The notes under the pieces: model-generated
Told to the model about the DNA's origin: nothing
What the model saw: only the letters and a program-made list of their open reading frames with translations
The model's database searches: none
Source of the DNA: an uncultured Blautia sp.
GTDB lineage: Bacteria; Bacillota; Clostridia; Lachnospirales; Lachnospiraceae
Reading direction: 5' to 3'
Assembly (NCBI GenBank): GCA_945872375.1
Contig: CAMBYR010000003.1
Span: forward strand, 1 to 29,525
Length of the DNA stretch: 29,525 nt
Position numbers and translations under genes: made by a program
Shown: piece after piece, positions 1 to 8,269 of the stretch
Layout of the letters: every line of letters begins with the position of its first letter
Numbering within the stretch: position 1 is the stretch's first letter

Positions 1-27
1 TGCATAATTTCTGTGCATCGCGGAGCG

Positions 28-56
28 TGTTGCTGAGAACGGAGTGAACAGTAACA
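28..56. repeat. Short dyad element, copy 1 of 3
   Basis: An 8-bp inverted repeat is visible: TGTTGCTG at 28-35 against CAGTAACA at 49-56, allowing one G-U pair. The 13-base segment GTGAACAGTAACA at 44-56 recurs with 12/13 identity at 6299-6311 and 11/13 at 12008-12020, both also in gaps between genes. Bases 1-60 show no other feature I can support; a short open frame ends at 43-45 but is too short to call as the tail of a gene. Confidence 0.4.
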
Positions 57-73
57 GGCTTTTCACCTTTTTC

Positions 74-102
74 TTGCAGAAACGTCCTCCGCATATTATA
101 AT
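74..102 (+). promoter_or_regulatory. Sigma-A promoter of the cyclophilin gene
   Basis: The -35 box TTGCAG (74-79) and a perfect -10 box TATAAT (97-102) are 17 bp apart. Transcription should start near 109, giving a leader of about 40 nt that ends in the AAAAGGAGAAG ribosome site before the start at 149. Confidence 0.8.
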
Positions 103-148
103 AGAGCGAACAGAGAAAAACAATACTTTTTAAAAGGAGAAGTGAAAA

Positions 149-667
149 ATGGCAAATCCAATCGTAACCATTACCATGGAAAACGGCGATGTGATGAAAG
201 CAGAACTTTACCCGGAAATCGCCCCCAATACAGTCAACAATTTTATCAGCCTTGTAAAAAAAGGATTCTATGACGGTCTGATCTTTCACCGTGTTATCAA
301 CGGTTTCATGATTCAGGGCGGCTGTCCCGACGGAACCGGAATGGGCGGCCCCGGCTACTCCATCAAAGGAGAATTTACCAGAAACGGATTCCAGAACACG
401 TTAAAACATACTTCCGGCGTTCTTTCCATGGCCAGAGCCATGAACCCCAACTCCGCAGGAAGCCAGTTCTTCATCATGCACAAGGACGCTCCCCATCTGG
501 ACGGGCAGTATGCAGCATTTGGCAAAATCACGGAAGGTATGGACGTGGTAAACCGTATCGCAGAAGAAGAAACAGACTACAGTGACAGACCTCTGGACGA
601 ACAGAAAATGAAAACCGTTACTGTGGAAACTTTTGAAACAGAATATCCGGAACCGGAGAAATACTGA
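149..667 (+). CDS. Peptidyl-prolyl cis-trans isomerase, cyclophilin type
   Basis: A cytoplasmic protein-folding enzyme that interconverts cis and trans prolyl peptide bonds. The 172-residue chain is a single cyclophilin domain of normal bacterial length with no signal peptide. The catalytic patch FHRVINGFMIQGG lies at residues 46-58, with the family arginine at R48, F53, M54 and Q56, followed by AGSQFF (103-108) and HLDGQYAAFGKI (116-127). The position that is Trp121 in human cyclophilin A is His116 here, as is common in bacterial members with low cyclosporin affinity (family knowledge). The start is fixed by AAAAGGAGAAG seven to eight bases upstream. It stands alone: its own promoter is at 74-102 and a strong terminator follows at 711-755. 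The identification is firm; its protein clients are not predictable. Confidence 0.96.
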   Translation: MANPIVTITMENGDVMKAELYPEIAPNTVNNFISLVKKGFYDGLIFHRVINGFMIQGGCPDGTGMGGPGYSIKGEFTRNGFQNTLKHTSGVLSMARAMNPNSAGSQFFIMHKDAPHLDGQYAAFGKITEGMDVVNRIAEEETDYSDRPLDEQKMKTVTVETFETEYPEPEKY

Positions 668-677
668 TCAAATGACT

Positions 678-704
678 TCTGAAAGGGCTTCCTGTTCTTT
701 CAGA
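678..704 (+). other. Hairpin just after the cyclophilin gene
   Basis: TCTGAAAG (678-685) pairs perfectly with CTTTCAGA (697-704) around an 11-nt loop. It has no U-tract of its own and stands directly before the main terminator. It may protect the mRNA 3' end or be chance. Confidence 0.4.
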
Positions 705-710
705 TTACAG

Positions 711-755
711 CAAAAGCGTTCCGGCCGCAGTTCTCTGCGGCCGGAACGCCTTTTT
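711..755. terminator. Strong intrinsic terminator, probably bidirectional
   Basis: GCGTTCCGGCCGCAG (716-730) and its exact complement (735-749) form a 15-bp GC-rich stem with a 4-nt loop, followed by CTTTTT on the plus strand and flanked by AAAA on the left. It lies between the convergent cyclophilin and yigZ genes and can serve both. Confidence 0.93.
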
Positions 756-774
756 ATGATCTTCCGGCTATTGA

Positions 775-1431
775 TTATTGATCGAACAGATGCACTTCTC
801 CATTCAGCACCGCAAAATACAGCTCCCGCTCTTTCTGAAGCTTTGCACGTCCGTTGGTTCCCTCTGTAATCGCTTTCCGTACAGCACCCTCTTCCTCTGC
901 CGGCACAAGGAGTTTCATGACCACCTTGTCGGTATACTCGGAGTCCAGTACAGGGATCTTCCGTTCACCGGCAATATACTGAATCCGCCCGATTCCCGTA
1001 TAATCGGTAGTTACTTCCAGGGTAATGCCAAACTGCTTTTCAATGATTTTGCTGTTTTTCAATCCTTCCTGCACAGCTTTGGAGTATGCCCGCACAAGCC
1101 CGCCGGTTCCCAGAAGGATCCCCCCGAAATAACGGGTAACCACCACTGCAACATTATAGAGATCTTCACCGAGAATCACGTCCAACATAGGACGGCCTGC
1201 CGTGCCGGAGGGCTCTCCGTCGTCGCTGCAGCGGGTGTATTCCCGGTTCAGCCCCACAGAATACACGTAGCAGTTATGTCTTGCATCCCAATATTTCTTT
1301 TTTGTTTCCTCAATAAAAGCCAGTGCCTCTTCCTCCGACTCCACCAGCCGGACGCTGGCAATAAATCTCGATTTTTTTTCCGTAATTTCTCCTGTTCCGC
1401 CTTCCAGTATGGTCTTGTATCGTTCCAACAT
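775..1431 (-). CDS. yigZ: YigZ/IMPACT family protein
   Basis: A 218-residue member of the UPF0029/IMPACT family (YigZ in E. coli, YvyE in Bacillus). The N-terminal IMPACT domain carries DDGEPSGTAGRPML (70-83) and TRYFGGILLGTGGLVRAY (99-116). The C-terminal part is the small ferredoxin-like DUF1949-type domain. Biochemical function is unsettled: the eukaryotic relative regulates Gcn2 signalling and bacterial members have been linked to translation, but neither can be read from this sequence. I chose the ATG at 1431 because GGAGG lies 8 bases before it and family members begin at this YKTI segment. A longer frame to 1521 would cross the likely promoter at 1523-1552 and has no ribosome site. Single gene, convergent with the cyclophilin. 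Confidence 0.92.
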   Translation of the reverse strand: MLERYKTILEGGTGEITEKKSRFIASVRLVESEEEALAFIEETKKKYWDARHNCYVYSVGLNREYTRCSDDGEPSGTAGRPMLDVILGEDLYNVAVVVTRYFGGILLGTGGLVRAYSKAVQEGLKNSKIIEKQFGITLEVTTDYTGIGRIQYIAGERKIPVLDSEYTDKVVMKLLVPAEEEGAVRKAITEGTNGRAKLQKERELYFAVLNGEVHLFDQ

Positions 1432-1522
1432 GCTCCGTGCCTCCGTTATTTCCTGATTACAGACGCGGAAATCCGGAATTCTATAATACAGAAAGAAATT
1501 TCCACGGCATCTGATTTCCAAT

Positions 1523-1552
1523 ATTGTACATTTTCTCCATGGTTTTTGTCAA
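1523..1552 (-). promoter_or_regulatory. Sigma-A promoter of yigZ
   Basis: On the minus strand a perfect -35 TTGACA (1552-1547) is followed after 18 bp by TACAAT (1528-1523). Transcription would start near 1516, leaving a leader of about 85 nt before the start at 1431. Confidence 0.75.
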
Positions 1553-1619
1553 TGCTAATGAAATCAGACAGAAATAAATGTGAAGTTTTTATTTTAGACT
1601 TTATTTACGAAAATAGATT

Positions 1620-1628
1620 TGTTATAAT
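1620..1628 (+). promoter_or_regulatory. Extended -10 promoter of the penicillin-binding protein gene
   Basis: TGT-TATAAT at 1620-1628 is an extended -10 element. The -35 is poor (TTTATT at 1600-1605, 17 bp spacer). The start would be near 1635, so the leader is only about 20 nt and is mostly the AGAAGGAGGA ribosome site. The same core, TTTGTTATAATAAA, is used at the hprK promoter. Confidence 0.65.
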
Positions 1629-1655
1629 AAAACGGATTATAGAAGGAGGATTACC

Positions 1656-4184
1656 ATGAATTACGGAAAAAAATCGACCTCAAAGAAACGAAACTCTCTG
1701 ATTTCCAGTTCCTCTATGCTGGGAAAGCGCGCCCATGTTTCGTTTATCAGAGTTTTATTTATATCCCTCATTACATTCTGTGTGGTCTGTGTATGTCTTG
1801 GCCTGGGTGCCTTTCACGGTGTCATTGATAATGCCCCGGATGTAGACAGTGTGGATATCATGCCTCTGGGATACGCTTCCTTCCTTTATGATGACCAGGG
1901 CAATCAGCTCCGCAAGCTTGCGGCTCCTGATTCCAACCGTCTGCCGGTATCCATTGAGCAGATCCCGCTGGATCTGCAGCATGCGGTAGTTGCCATCGAG
2001 GATGAACGTTTTTATGAACATAACGGAATTGATGTCAAGGGTATTCTTCGAGCTCTGATCCGCAATGTCACTTCCAGAGGAATCTCTGAAGGAGCCAGTA
2101 CCATTACCCAGCAGCTTTTGAAAAACAACGTCTTTACCAACTGGACGGAGGAATCCACCTGGCTGGAACGTTTTACCCGAAAATTTCAGGAGCAGTATCT
2201 GGCCATTCAGATCGAACAGAAGATCAACGACAAGGATGTGATTCTGGAAAATTACCTGAACACCATCAACCTGGGAGCCGGAGCCTATGGCGTACAGGCC
2301 GCGGCGCGCCAGTATTTTAATAAAGATGTATGGGATCTGAATCTTTCCGAGTGTGCAACACTTGCAGGAATCACCCAGAACCCCAGCCGGTATGATCCTA
2401 TTGAGAATCCAAAGGATAATGCCAAACGAAAAAAAGAAGTTCTCGATCATATGCTGGATCAGGAATACATCACACAGGCCCAGTACGATGAAGCTCTGAA
2501 CGATGATGTCTATACACGCATTCAGATTGCCCAGGACGAAACCTCCGCTTCCCGGAATCAGGTTTACACCTATTTCGAGGATGAGCTTACGGATCAGGTT
2601 ATCAACGATCTGATGAATATCAAGGGCTACACAAAGACACAGGCCCGCAACATGCTGTACAGCGGCGGTCTTAAGATATACACCACACAGGATCCCAATA
2701 TTCAGGCAATCCTTGACGAAGAATATGCAAATCCTGCCAACTATCCGGAGCAGACCCAGTATCTTCTGGACTACGCTCTGACGGTAAAAGACCCATCCGG
2801 AAACGAAGCCAACTACAGCAAGGAAATGATGACCCTTTATTTCCGTGACCAGGATCCTTATTTCGATCTGCTCTTTGACTCTCCGGAAGAAGGTCAGGGC
2901 TATGTTGATCAGTATAAGGCAAATATCCTTGCAAACGGAAGCACCGTGGTTGCAGAACAGATCAGTTTTGCTCCGCAGCCACAGTCTTCTATGAGTGTGA
3001 TCGATCAGTATACCGGTTATGTGAAAGCGATCGTCGGCGGACGAGGCGAAAAGACAGCCAGCCTGACGCTGAACCGTGCAACGGATTCCACCCGTCAGCC
3101 GGGTTCTACCTTTAAGATCCTGTCCACCTATGCTCCTGCCCTCAATGAACTGGGCATGTCTCTGGCTACCTCTTACGAGGATGAAGAGTACTTCTACCCC
3201 AGCGGAGCTCCGGTAAATAACGCAACACGTACCTACAACGGAACCACCACCATCCGTACAGCCATCCGCAATTCCATTAACGTCGTAGCGGTTAAATGTC
3301 TGGCAGATGTGACTCCGGAGCTTGGTCTGAAATATCTGGACAGCTTTGGATTTACCACCCTGGCACACGGCACAGACGCTGACCAGGATGCAAACGGAAA
3401 CGTATGGAGTGATGCAAACCTTTCCACCGCACTTGGCGGTATCACTTACGGTGTCACAAATGTGGAGCTTTGCGCCGCATATGCATCCATCGCCAACGGC
3501 GGAAATTATATCAAGCCGATCTACTACACAAAGATTCTGGACCACAACGGAAATGTTCTGATTGAAAACACCTCTGCAGAGCGTTCCGTCCTCAAGGAAA
3601 CCACTGCATGGCTCCTGACAAATGCCATGGAGGATGTTGTCCGCTATGGTACCGGTACCGCATGCCAGCTTGACAATATGTCTGTAGCCGGAAAAACAGG
3701 TACCACCGAGGAATACAACGACCTCTGGTTTGTGGGTTACACCCCATACTATACCTGTGCCGTATGGTCCGGATATGATGACAACGAAAAGCTTCCGGAA
3801 TATGCCCGTAATTTCCACAAAAATCTCTGGAAACGCGTGATGACACGAATCCATTCAGGTTTGGAATATATGGAATTCCCACAGCCGGCAGGCGTGGAAA
3901 AATGCAGCATCTGTGAGGAAACTGGACTTCTTCCAAGAGCAGGCTGTCCGGTGATCACGGAATACTTTGATGTCGGCACGCTTCCTGATGAATACTGCGA
4001 ACAGCACTTTTACGAAGAAGAGCCTGAGGAAGAAACAGACGAAGAAAAACAGGATGAAAATGGCGACCATCCCGATGAAGAAACAGGCGACGAAAACGGA
4101 GGCGATTACTCCGGAGACGGAGACTGGACCGAAGAAGCCGGTGAATGGGAAGAAGAAACCGGACAATATTATTACTATTATTAA
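1656..4184 (+). CDS. Class A penicillin-binding protein (PBP1A-type)
   Basis: A bifunctional peptidoglycan synthase: it polymerises lipid II into glycan chains and cross-links the stem peptides outside the membrane. A basic cytoplasmic tail is followed by one membrane anchor (about 29-53). The glycosyltransferase-51 domain has EDERFYEHNGID at 115-126, with catalytic Glu115, and EGASTITQQLLKN at 145-157. The transpeptidase domain shows all three motifs: S484-T-F-K487 (nucleophile Ser484), S540-I-N542 and K680-T-G682. After the catalytic core come a cysteine-bearing module (C750, C753, C764, C781) and a Glu/Asp/Gly-rich tail of about 55 residues ending in five tyrosines. AGAAGGAGGA six bases before the ATG sets the start. 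Monocistronic, with terminators right after. Whether it is the main or an accessory PBP cannot be told. Confidence 0.95.
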   Translation: MNYGKKSTSKKRNSLISSSSMLGKRAHVSFIRVLFISLITFCVVCVCLGLGAFHGVIDNAPDVDSVDIMPLGYASFLYDDQGNQLRKLAAPDSNRLPVSIEQIPLDLQHAVVAIEDERFYEHNGIDVKGILRALIRNVTSRGISEGASTITQQLLKNNVFTNWTEESTWLERFTRKFQEQYLAIQIEQKINDKDVILENYLNTINLGAGAYGVQAAARQYFNKDVWDLNLSECATLAGITQNPSRYDPIENPKDNAKRKKEVLDHMLDQEYITQAQYDEALNDDVYTRIQIAQDETSASRNQVYTYFEDELTDQVINDLMNIKGYTKTQARNMLYSGGLKIYTTQDPNIQAILDEEYANPANYPEQTQYLLDYALTVKDPSGNEANYSKEMMTLYFRDQDPYFDLLFDSPEEGQGYVDQYKANILANGSTVVAEQISFAPQPQSSMSVIDQYTGYVKAIVGGRGEKTASLTLNRATDSTRQPGSTFKILSTYAPALNELGMSLATSYEDEEYFYPSGAPVNNATRTYNGTTTIRTAIRNSINVVAVKCLADVTPELGLKYLDSFGFTTLAHGTDADQDANGNVWSDANLSTALGGITYGVTNVELCAAYASIANGGNYIKPIYYTKILDHNGNVLIENTSAERSVLKETTAWLLTNAMEDVVRYGTGTACQLDNMSVAGKTGTTEEYNDLWFVGYTPYYTCAVWSGYDDNEKLPEYARNFHKNLWKRVMTRIHSGLEYMEFPQPAGVEKCSICEETGLLPRAGCPVITEYFDVGTLPDEYCEQHFYEEEPEEETDEEKQDENGDHPDEETGDENGGDYSGDGDWTEEAGEWEEETGQYYYYY

Positions 4185-4190
4185 TCTAAA

Positions 4191-4209
4191 CGGACATGGC
4201 TGCTGTCCG
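4191..4209 (+). terminator. Hairpin after the penicillin-binding protein gene
   Basis: CGGACA (4191-4196) pairs with TGTCCG (4204-4209) around a 7-nt loop, six bases past the stop codon, followed by a loose T-rich stretch. It is probably the first of two stacked terminators. Confidence 0.5.
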
Positions 4210-4223
4210 GGACTTTTATAATA

Positions 4224-4254
4224 AAAAAACCTGGCCCGATGGACCAGGTTTTTT
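4224..4254. terminator. Bidirectional terminator between pbp and glucokinase
   Basis: AAAAAACCTGG (4224-4234) is the exact complement of CCAGGTTTTTT (4244-4254), with a 9-nt loop. The T-run on either strand makes it usable by both convergent genes. Confidence 0.88.
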
Positions 4255-4269
4255 CTGTTCTGACATTTT

Positions 4270-5214
4270 TTATGCGTCCTGAAGTACCAGGCGGGCAGAT
4301 CCGTAAATTCCGGCATCATTTCCCAGCTTTGCAAGAACGATAGGCGTTTCTTTGCATACAGAGAACGCATATTGACGGTAGAATTTGCTGATGCAGTCGA
4401 TCAGCGGCTGTCCTGCTTTGGATACACCGCCGCCAACAACGATGGTTTCCGGATCAACCACACAGGAGAAGATGGCAAGTGCGCGTCCCAGCTCGTCTCC
4501 CACTTTTTCCATGATACGTACAGCCACCGGATCGCCGTCCTTAAATGCATCCAGCACATCCTTTGCCGTAAGGATCTCTACATTGCGAAGAACACTGGCA
4601 TCTGAAGATGCGCTCAGCTCTTTCTTTGCTGTACGAACAATTCCCGTTGCCGAAGCCACCTGCTCCAGACATCCCTTATTTCCACAATTGCAGGAATCCG
4701 TTTCATTGGGATCCATGGATGCATGACCTACCTCGCCGCCGGCGCCGTGATGACCGGATACCATTTTTCCATTTACAATGATACCGCCGCCCACACCGGT
4801 TCCAAGAGTTACCATAATTACATCGGAAGCGCCTTCTGCAGCACCCTTCCACGCCTCTCCAAGAGCTGCCACATTCGCATCATTTCCTGCTCTTGCGGGA
4901 AGCCCGGTAAGGTCGCTGAGCTGCTTTGCAACAGGGGTAAAGCCCCAGTAAAGATTTACCGCACAGAATACTTCTCCTTTATCATTGACCGGTCCGGGAA
5001 TACCGATTCCCACACCTTCCACATCATCTTTGTCAATATCGCGCTCAACGATCTTTTTGGCAATGGTTTCTGCCACATCCGGAAGAATGGCAGTTCCCTT
5101 GTCGGCTGTTCTTGTAGGGATTTCCCATTTGTCCAGAAGCAGTCCGTCTGTCTGGAAAAGTCCGCATTTAATACTGGTTCCTCCTACGTCAATACCAAAG
5201 CAATATTTTTTCAT
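4270..5214 (-). CDS. ROK-family glucokinase
   Basis: An ATP-dependent sugar kinase, most likely converting glucose to glucose 6-phosphate in the cytoplasm. At 314 residues it has the usual ROK length. The phosphate-binding motif DVGGTSIK is at 9-16, the catalytic base Asp112 sits in the GNDAN segment (110-114), and GTGVGGG is at 138-144. The ROK zinc site is complete: H164, C175, C177 and C182. There is no N-terminal helix-turn-helix, so this is an enzyme and not a ROK repressor. GAAAGGA lies upstream of the ATG. It follows hprK by only 26 bp on the same strand, so the two are probably co-transcribed. Substrate is inferred from the family; N-acetylmannosamine or fructose kinase activity is less likely but not excluded. 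Confidence 0.92.
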   Translation of the reverse strand: MKKYCFGIDVGGTSIKCGLFQTDGLLLDKWEIPTRTADKGTAILPDVAETIAKKIVERDIDKDDVEGVGIGIPGPVNDKGEVFCAVNLYWGFTPVAKQLSDLTGLPARAGNDANVAALGEAWKGAAEGASDVIMVTLGTGVGGGIIVNGKMVSGHHGAGGEVGHASMDPNETDSCNCGNKGCLEQVASATGIVRTAKKELSASSDASVLRNVEILTAKDVLDAFKDGDPVAVRIMEKVGDELGRALAIFSCVVDPETIVVGGGVSKAGQPLIDCISKFYRQYAFSVCKETPIVLAKLGNDAGIYGSARLVLQDA

Positions 5215-5240
5215 ATCCGTTTTTCCTTTCTCATCCTTTA

Positions 5241-6173
5241 TTAATCTTCCCGTTTTCTGGCTATATTTGCCTGAACACGTTTGTAAAGCTCTTCTGCGGC
5301 ATTATAGCCCATCTTCTTCTGTCTGTGGTTAACTGCAGCCGATTCAACGATGATCGCCAGGTTTCGGCCCGGACGGATAGGAAGAGAATGGCAGACGATC
5401 TTGTTTCCAAGATATTCCGTATATTCTTCGTGGAGTCCCAGGCGGTCATATTCTTTGTCACGATCCCACTCCTCCAGCTTGATGACAAGATCCACAGACT
5501 GTGTATCCTTTACACTTTCCACACCGAACAGCGTCTTCACATCGATAATACCAATACCGCGGAGTTCGATGAAATGACGGGTAATATCCGGAGCGGATCC
5601 AACCAGTGTAACGTCACTGACTTTTCGAAGCTCCACAACATCATCGCTGACAAGACGATGTCCTCGTTTGATCAGTTCCAGAGCCGCCTCACTTTTTCCA
5701 ATTCCGCTTTCACCGGTGATCAGAACACCTTCACCATAAACGTCCACCAGAACGCCGTGAATGGAAATGCAGGGAGCAAGCTGAACACCCAGCCAGCGGA
5801 TGATCTCCGCCATCAGACTGGAAGTCGTCCTTTCTGTCACAAATGTAGGAACATGATACTTCAGTGCCATTTTGATCATCTCATCATCCGGCCTTGTCAT
5901 GGTGCTGAAAATAACACATGGGATCTTGCTGGAAATAAATCGTTCGTATTTGAATCTTCTTTCCTCGTCGCTAAGCTGCATCAGGTATGTGTATTCCACA
6001 TAACCAATGATCTGAACACGCTCGTTGGCAAAATGCTCCAGGTATCCGGTAAGCTGCAGTGCCGGACGATTGATCTCGCTGGTCATGACACGCATGCCGG
6101 AAAGATCGATTTCAGGAGTCAGATTGGTAAGATTCAGCTCATTCATTAATTTCGTCAGTTCTACACCCTTCAT
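5241..6173 (-). CDS. hprK: HPr kinase/phosphorylase
   Basis: The sensor enzyme of carbon catabolite repression in Gram-positives. It phosphorylates the regulatory serine of HPr when glycolytic intermediates are high and removes the phosphate when inorganic phosphate is high. Length (310 residues) is standard. The N-terminal domain covers about 1-130. The catalytic part has His139, a Walker A loop GESGIGKS at 154-161, the acidic pair D177-D178, and the HprK signature LRGIGIIDVKTLFG at 204-217. The start is set by AAGGAGA ahead of the ATG. Its own promoter is at 6245-6273, and the glucokinase follows closely. HPr itself is not in the window. Confidence 0.97.
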   Translation of the reverse strand: MKGVELTKLMNELNLTNLTPEIDLSGMRVMTSEINRPALQLTGYLEHFANERVQIIGYVEYTYLMQLSDEERRFKYERFISSKIPCVIFSTMTRPDDEMIKMALKYHVPTFVTERTTSSLMAEIIRWLGVQLAPCISIHGVLVDVYGEGVLITGESGIGKSEAALELIKRGHRLVSDDVVELRKVSDVTLVGSAPDITRHFIELRGIGIIDVKTLFGVESVKDTQSVDLVIKLEEWDRDKEYDRLGLHEEYTEYLGNKIVCHSLPIRPGRNLAIIVESAAVNHRQKKMGYNAAEELYKRVQANIARKRED

Positions 6174-6244
6174 TGGTCAATCTCCTTCTCTGCCGCGATT
6201 TTATACAAAACAGGGATTCTTGTTCCGTATCTCACAGTTACTTT

Positions 6245-6273
6245 ATTATAACAAATTCTTTGACATACTTCAA
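6245..6273 (-). promoter_or_regulatory. Promoter of hprK-glucokinase
   Basis: On the minus strand TTGAAG (6273-6268), a 17-bp spacer and TATAAT (6250-6245), the latter preceded by TGT as an extended -10. It gives hprK and the glucokinase a start independent of uvrC. Confidence 0.78.
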
Positions 6274-6292
6274 TGAATGGAGGAAAATAATA

Positions 6293-6311
6293 TTACCTGT
6301 AAACAGTAACA
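6293..6311. repeat. Short dyad element, copy 2 of 3
   Basis: TTAC-C-TGT-AA-ACA-GTAA (6293-6309) is an inverted repeat with a single bulged C. It lies three bases past the uvrC stop. GTAAACAGTAACA (6299-6311) matches the copy at 44-56 in 12 of 13 bases. Confidence 0.4.
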
Positions 6312-6313
6312 AA

Positions 6314-8188
6314 TTAATCCGAAGGCTCTTGTCGGTCAGGACCTTCATTGTGGAAAAATTCATATACCTTCCGGGCACTGGCTGCATTCATGGACTCCGT
6401 TTCCGTCAGCTCCTCCAGCGAAGCATCACGGATATTTTCCAGAGACTTAAACCGCCGCATAAGTGCTTTTCTCCGCGTATCACCGATTCCCGGAATATCG
6501 TCCAGCACCGAATGTACCTGATCCCTGCTTCTCAATGACCGGTGATACTCGATGGCAAACCGGTGAGCTTCGTCCTGAATTCTGGTGATCAGATGGAAGC
6601 CCTCGCTCGTGGTATCAATGGGAATTTCCCGATTCCGAAAATAAAGTCCCCTGGTACGATGATGATCGTCCTTTACCATTCCGCATACAGGAATATCCAG
6701 GCCAAGCTTTTCCAGTACCTGCAGCGCAATATTCACCTGCCCTCTGCCGCCATCCATCAAAATCAGATCCGGCATTCTCGCAAAGCTGTCATACTCGCTG
6801 CTGCTTTCATGGGTAAAGCGCCGGGTGAGCACCTCCTCCATACTTGCATAATCATTGGGCCCTTTGACCCATTTGATCCGGAATTTGCGGTAGTCACTGC
6901 GTTTCGGCTTTCCTTTTTCATACACCACCATGGAACCCACCGATTCAAAGCCGCTGATATTGGAAATATCATAAGCTTCCATCCGAAGAATGTCTTCCAT
7001 TCCCAGCCAGTTCTCAATTTCTTTTACAGCACCGATGGTACGCCCTTCTTCCCTGCGAATCCTCTCGCGATCCTTGCTGAGTACCATTCTGGCATTTTCC
7101 TCCGCAAGCTCCACCAGCTTTTCTTTTGTCCCTTTTTTGGGGACACGGATATATACCTTCTGCTTTCTTCTGGAAGAAAGCCATTCCTCGATAAGTTCAC
7201 GATCCTCTATTTCTTTTTGAAGCATGATCTCCCTTGGAATAAACGGAGTCCCGGCATAAAACTGTTTCAGAAAGCTGGAAAGCACCTGCGCTCTCGTATC
7301 TCCCCGCGCCACACGAAGGAAGAAATGATCCCTCCCGATCAGTTTTCCTTCCCGCACAAAGAATACCTGTACCACAGCATCCTGTTCCCGGAGATCCTGG
7401 CTGTCATCCATGGCCACGGCAATAATATCTCTGTCGTCCTCCCCGTAACCGGTGATCTTCTGACGTTCTCCGATTTTCCGGATGCTCTGGATCAGATCCC
7501 GGTATTCCATGGCATCCTCAAATCGAAGATCATCGGATGCGTTCTGCATTTTTTCCGTAAGCTCCTGAATAGTGGGCTGAAAATCCCCATTGAGAAAACG
7601 AATGACTTTCCGGATGTTCTCCCGGTATTCCTCCGGCGTAATATACCCCTGACAGGGCGCTGCGCACTGTTTCATATGATAATACAGACAGGGCCTGTCT
7701 TTTCCGGCGTCTCTGGGAAGACTTCTGCTGCAGGAACGAACCTGATACAGCTTTCGCACCAGCTCGATCACATCCTTCACAGCTCCCGCGCTTGTATAAG
7801 GGCCAAAATACCTGTTTTTGTCTTTTTTCATCTGTCTGGCAAACAGAACTCTTGGATAAGTTTCCTGCACGGTCACCTTGATAAAAGGATAGCTTTTATC
7901 ATCCTTCAGCATAGTATTGTATTTGGGCCTGTGCTCCTTGATCAGATTGCACTCCAGTACGAGGGCTTCCAGCTCGGAATCGGTGATAATATACTCAAAC
8001 CTGGAAATGTGAGTGACCATCTGTTCAATTTTCGGGCCCTTGTTCCGGCTGCTCTGAAAATACTGCCGCACACGGTTTTTCAGGCTGATGGCCTTTCCCA
8101 CATAAATGATCTCATCCGCTTCATCGTGCATGATATAAACTCCCGGTTTGGCGGGAAGCTTTTTCAGTTCTTCTTCTATCAAAAACAT
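6314..8188 (-). CDS. uvrC: Excinuclease ABC subunit C
   Basis: The dual-incision nuclease of nucleotide excision repair; with UvrB it cuts DNA on both sides of a lesion. All expected parts are present in 624 residues. The GIY-YIG nuclease runs from G16-V-Y18 through Y29-V-G31. A four-cysteine cluster (C153, C167, C175, C179) matches the iron-sulfur site described for UvrC. The UVR helical hairpin that contacts UvrB is at about 205-237. The RNase H-like endonuclease has catalytic Asp407 in YDISN and a second acidic site in LMDGGRGQ (477-484). A helix-hairpin-helix pair is at about 560-605. AAAGGA 8 bases before the ATG sets the start. It lies downstream of ftsH after a terminator-like hairpin, and I see no promoter of its own in the 81-bp gap. 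Confidence 0.97.
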   Translation of the reverse strand: MFLIEEELKKLPAKPGVYIMHDEADEIIYVGKAISLKNRVRQYFQSSRNKGPKIEQMVTHISRFEYIITDSELEALVLECNLIKEHRPKYNTMLKDDKSYPFIKVTVQETYPRVLFARQMKKDKNRYFGPYTSAGAVKDVIELVRKLYQVRSCSRSLPRDAGKDRPCLYYHMKQCAAPCQGYITPEEYRENIRKVIRFLNGDFQPTIQELTEKMQNASDDLRFEDAMEYRDLIQSIRKIGERQKITGYGEDDRDIIAVAMDDSQDLREQDAVVQVFFVREGKLIGRDHFFLRVARGDTRAQVLSSFLKQFYAGTPFIPREIMLQKEIEDRELIEEWLSSRRKQKVYIRVPKKGTKEKLVELAEENARMVLSKDRERIRREEGRTIGAVKEIENWLGMEDILRMEAYDISNISGFESVGSMVVYEKGKPKRSDYRKFRIKWVKGPNDYASMEEVLTRRFTHESSSEYDSFARMPDLILMDGGRGQVNIALQVLEKLGLDIPVCGMVKDDHHRTRGLYFRNREIPIDTTSEGFHLITRIQDEAHRFAIEYHRSLRSRDQVHSVLDDIPGIGDTRRKALMRRFKSLENIRDASLEELTETESMNAASARKVYEFFHNEGPDRQEPSD

Positions 8189-8220
8189 GGCTGCAGTCCT
8201 TTCTATCTGTGAATATCAGA

Positions 8221-8256
8221 AAAACAGGGCGTCAGGATTTTTCCTGTTCCGCCCTG
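8221..8256 (-). terminator. Terminator or attenuating hairpin after ftsH
   Basis: Outer arms CAGGGCG (8225-8231) and CGCCCTG (8250-8256) enclose a second stem CAGGA/TCCTG (8233-8237 with 8242-8246). On the minus strand the hairpin is followed by TTTT only, so read-through into uvrC is plausible. Confidence 0.7.
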
Positions 8257-8269
8257 CTGCATCAATTTC

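Noticed and set aside
1..148. 3' end of an upstream gene or a small RNA
   Set aside because: Short frames end within 45 bases and nothing in them is recognisable; too little sequence to support a call.
778..1659. 293-codon plus-strand frame running across yigZ into the pbp start
   Set aside because: Antisense to yigZ and passes through its promoter region; no ribosome site and a product of low-complexity Phe/Cys composition.
1755..3854. 699-codon open frame antisense to the penicillin-binding protein gene
   Set aside because: It lies wholly opposite a gene with all PBP motifs intact. The product is rich in Cys, Ile and His with no domain, and no ribosome site is visible.
6542..8212. 556-codon open frame antisense to uvrC
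   Set aside because: Shadow of uvrC; His/Phe/Leu-rich composition, no recognisable fold and no ribosome site.
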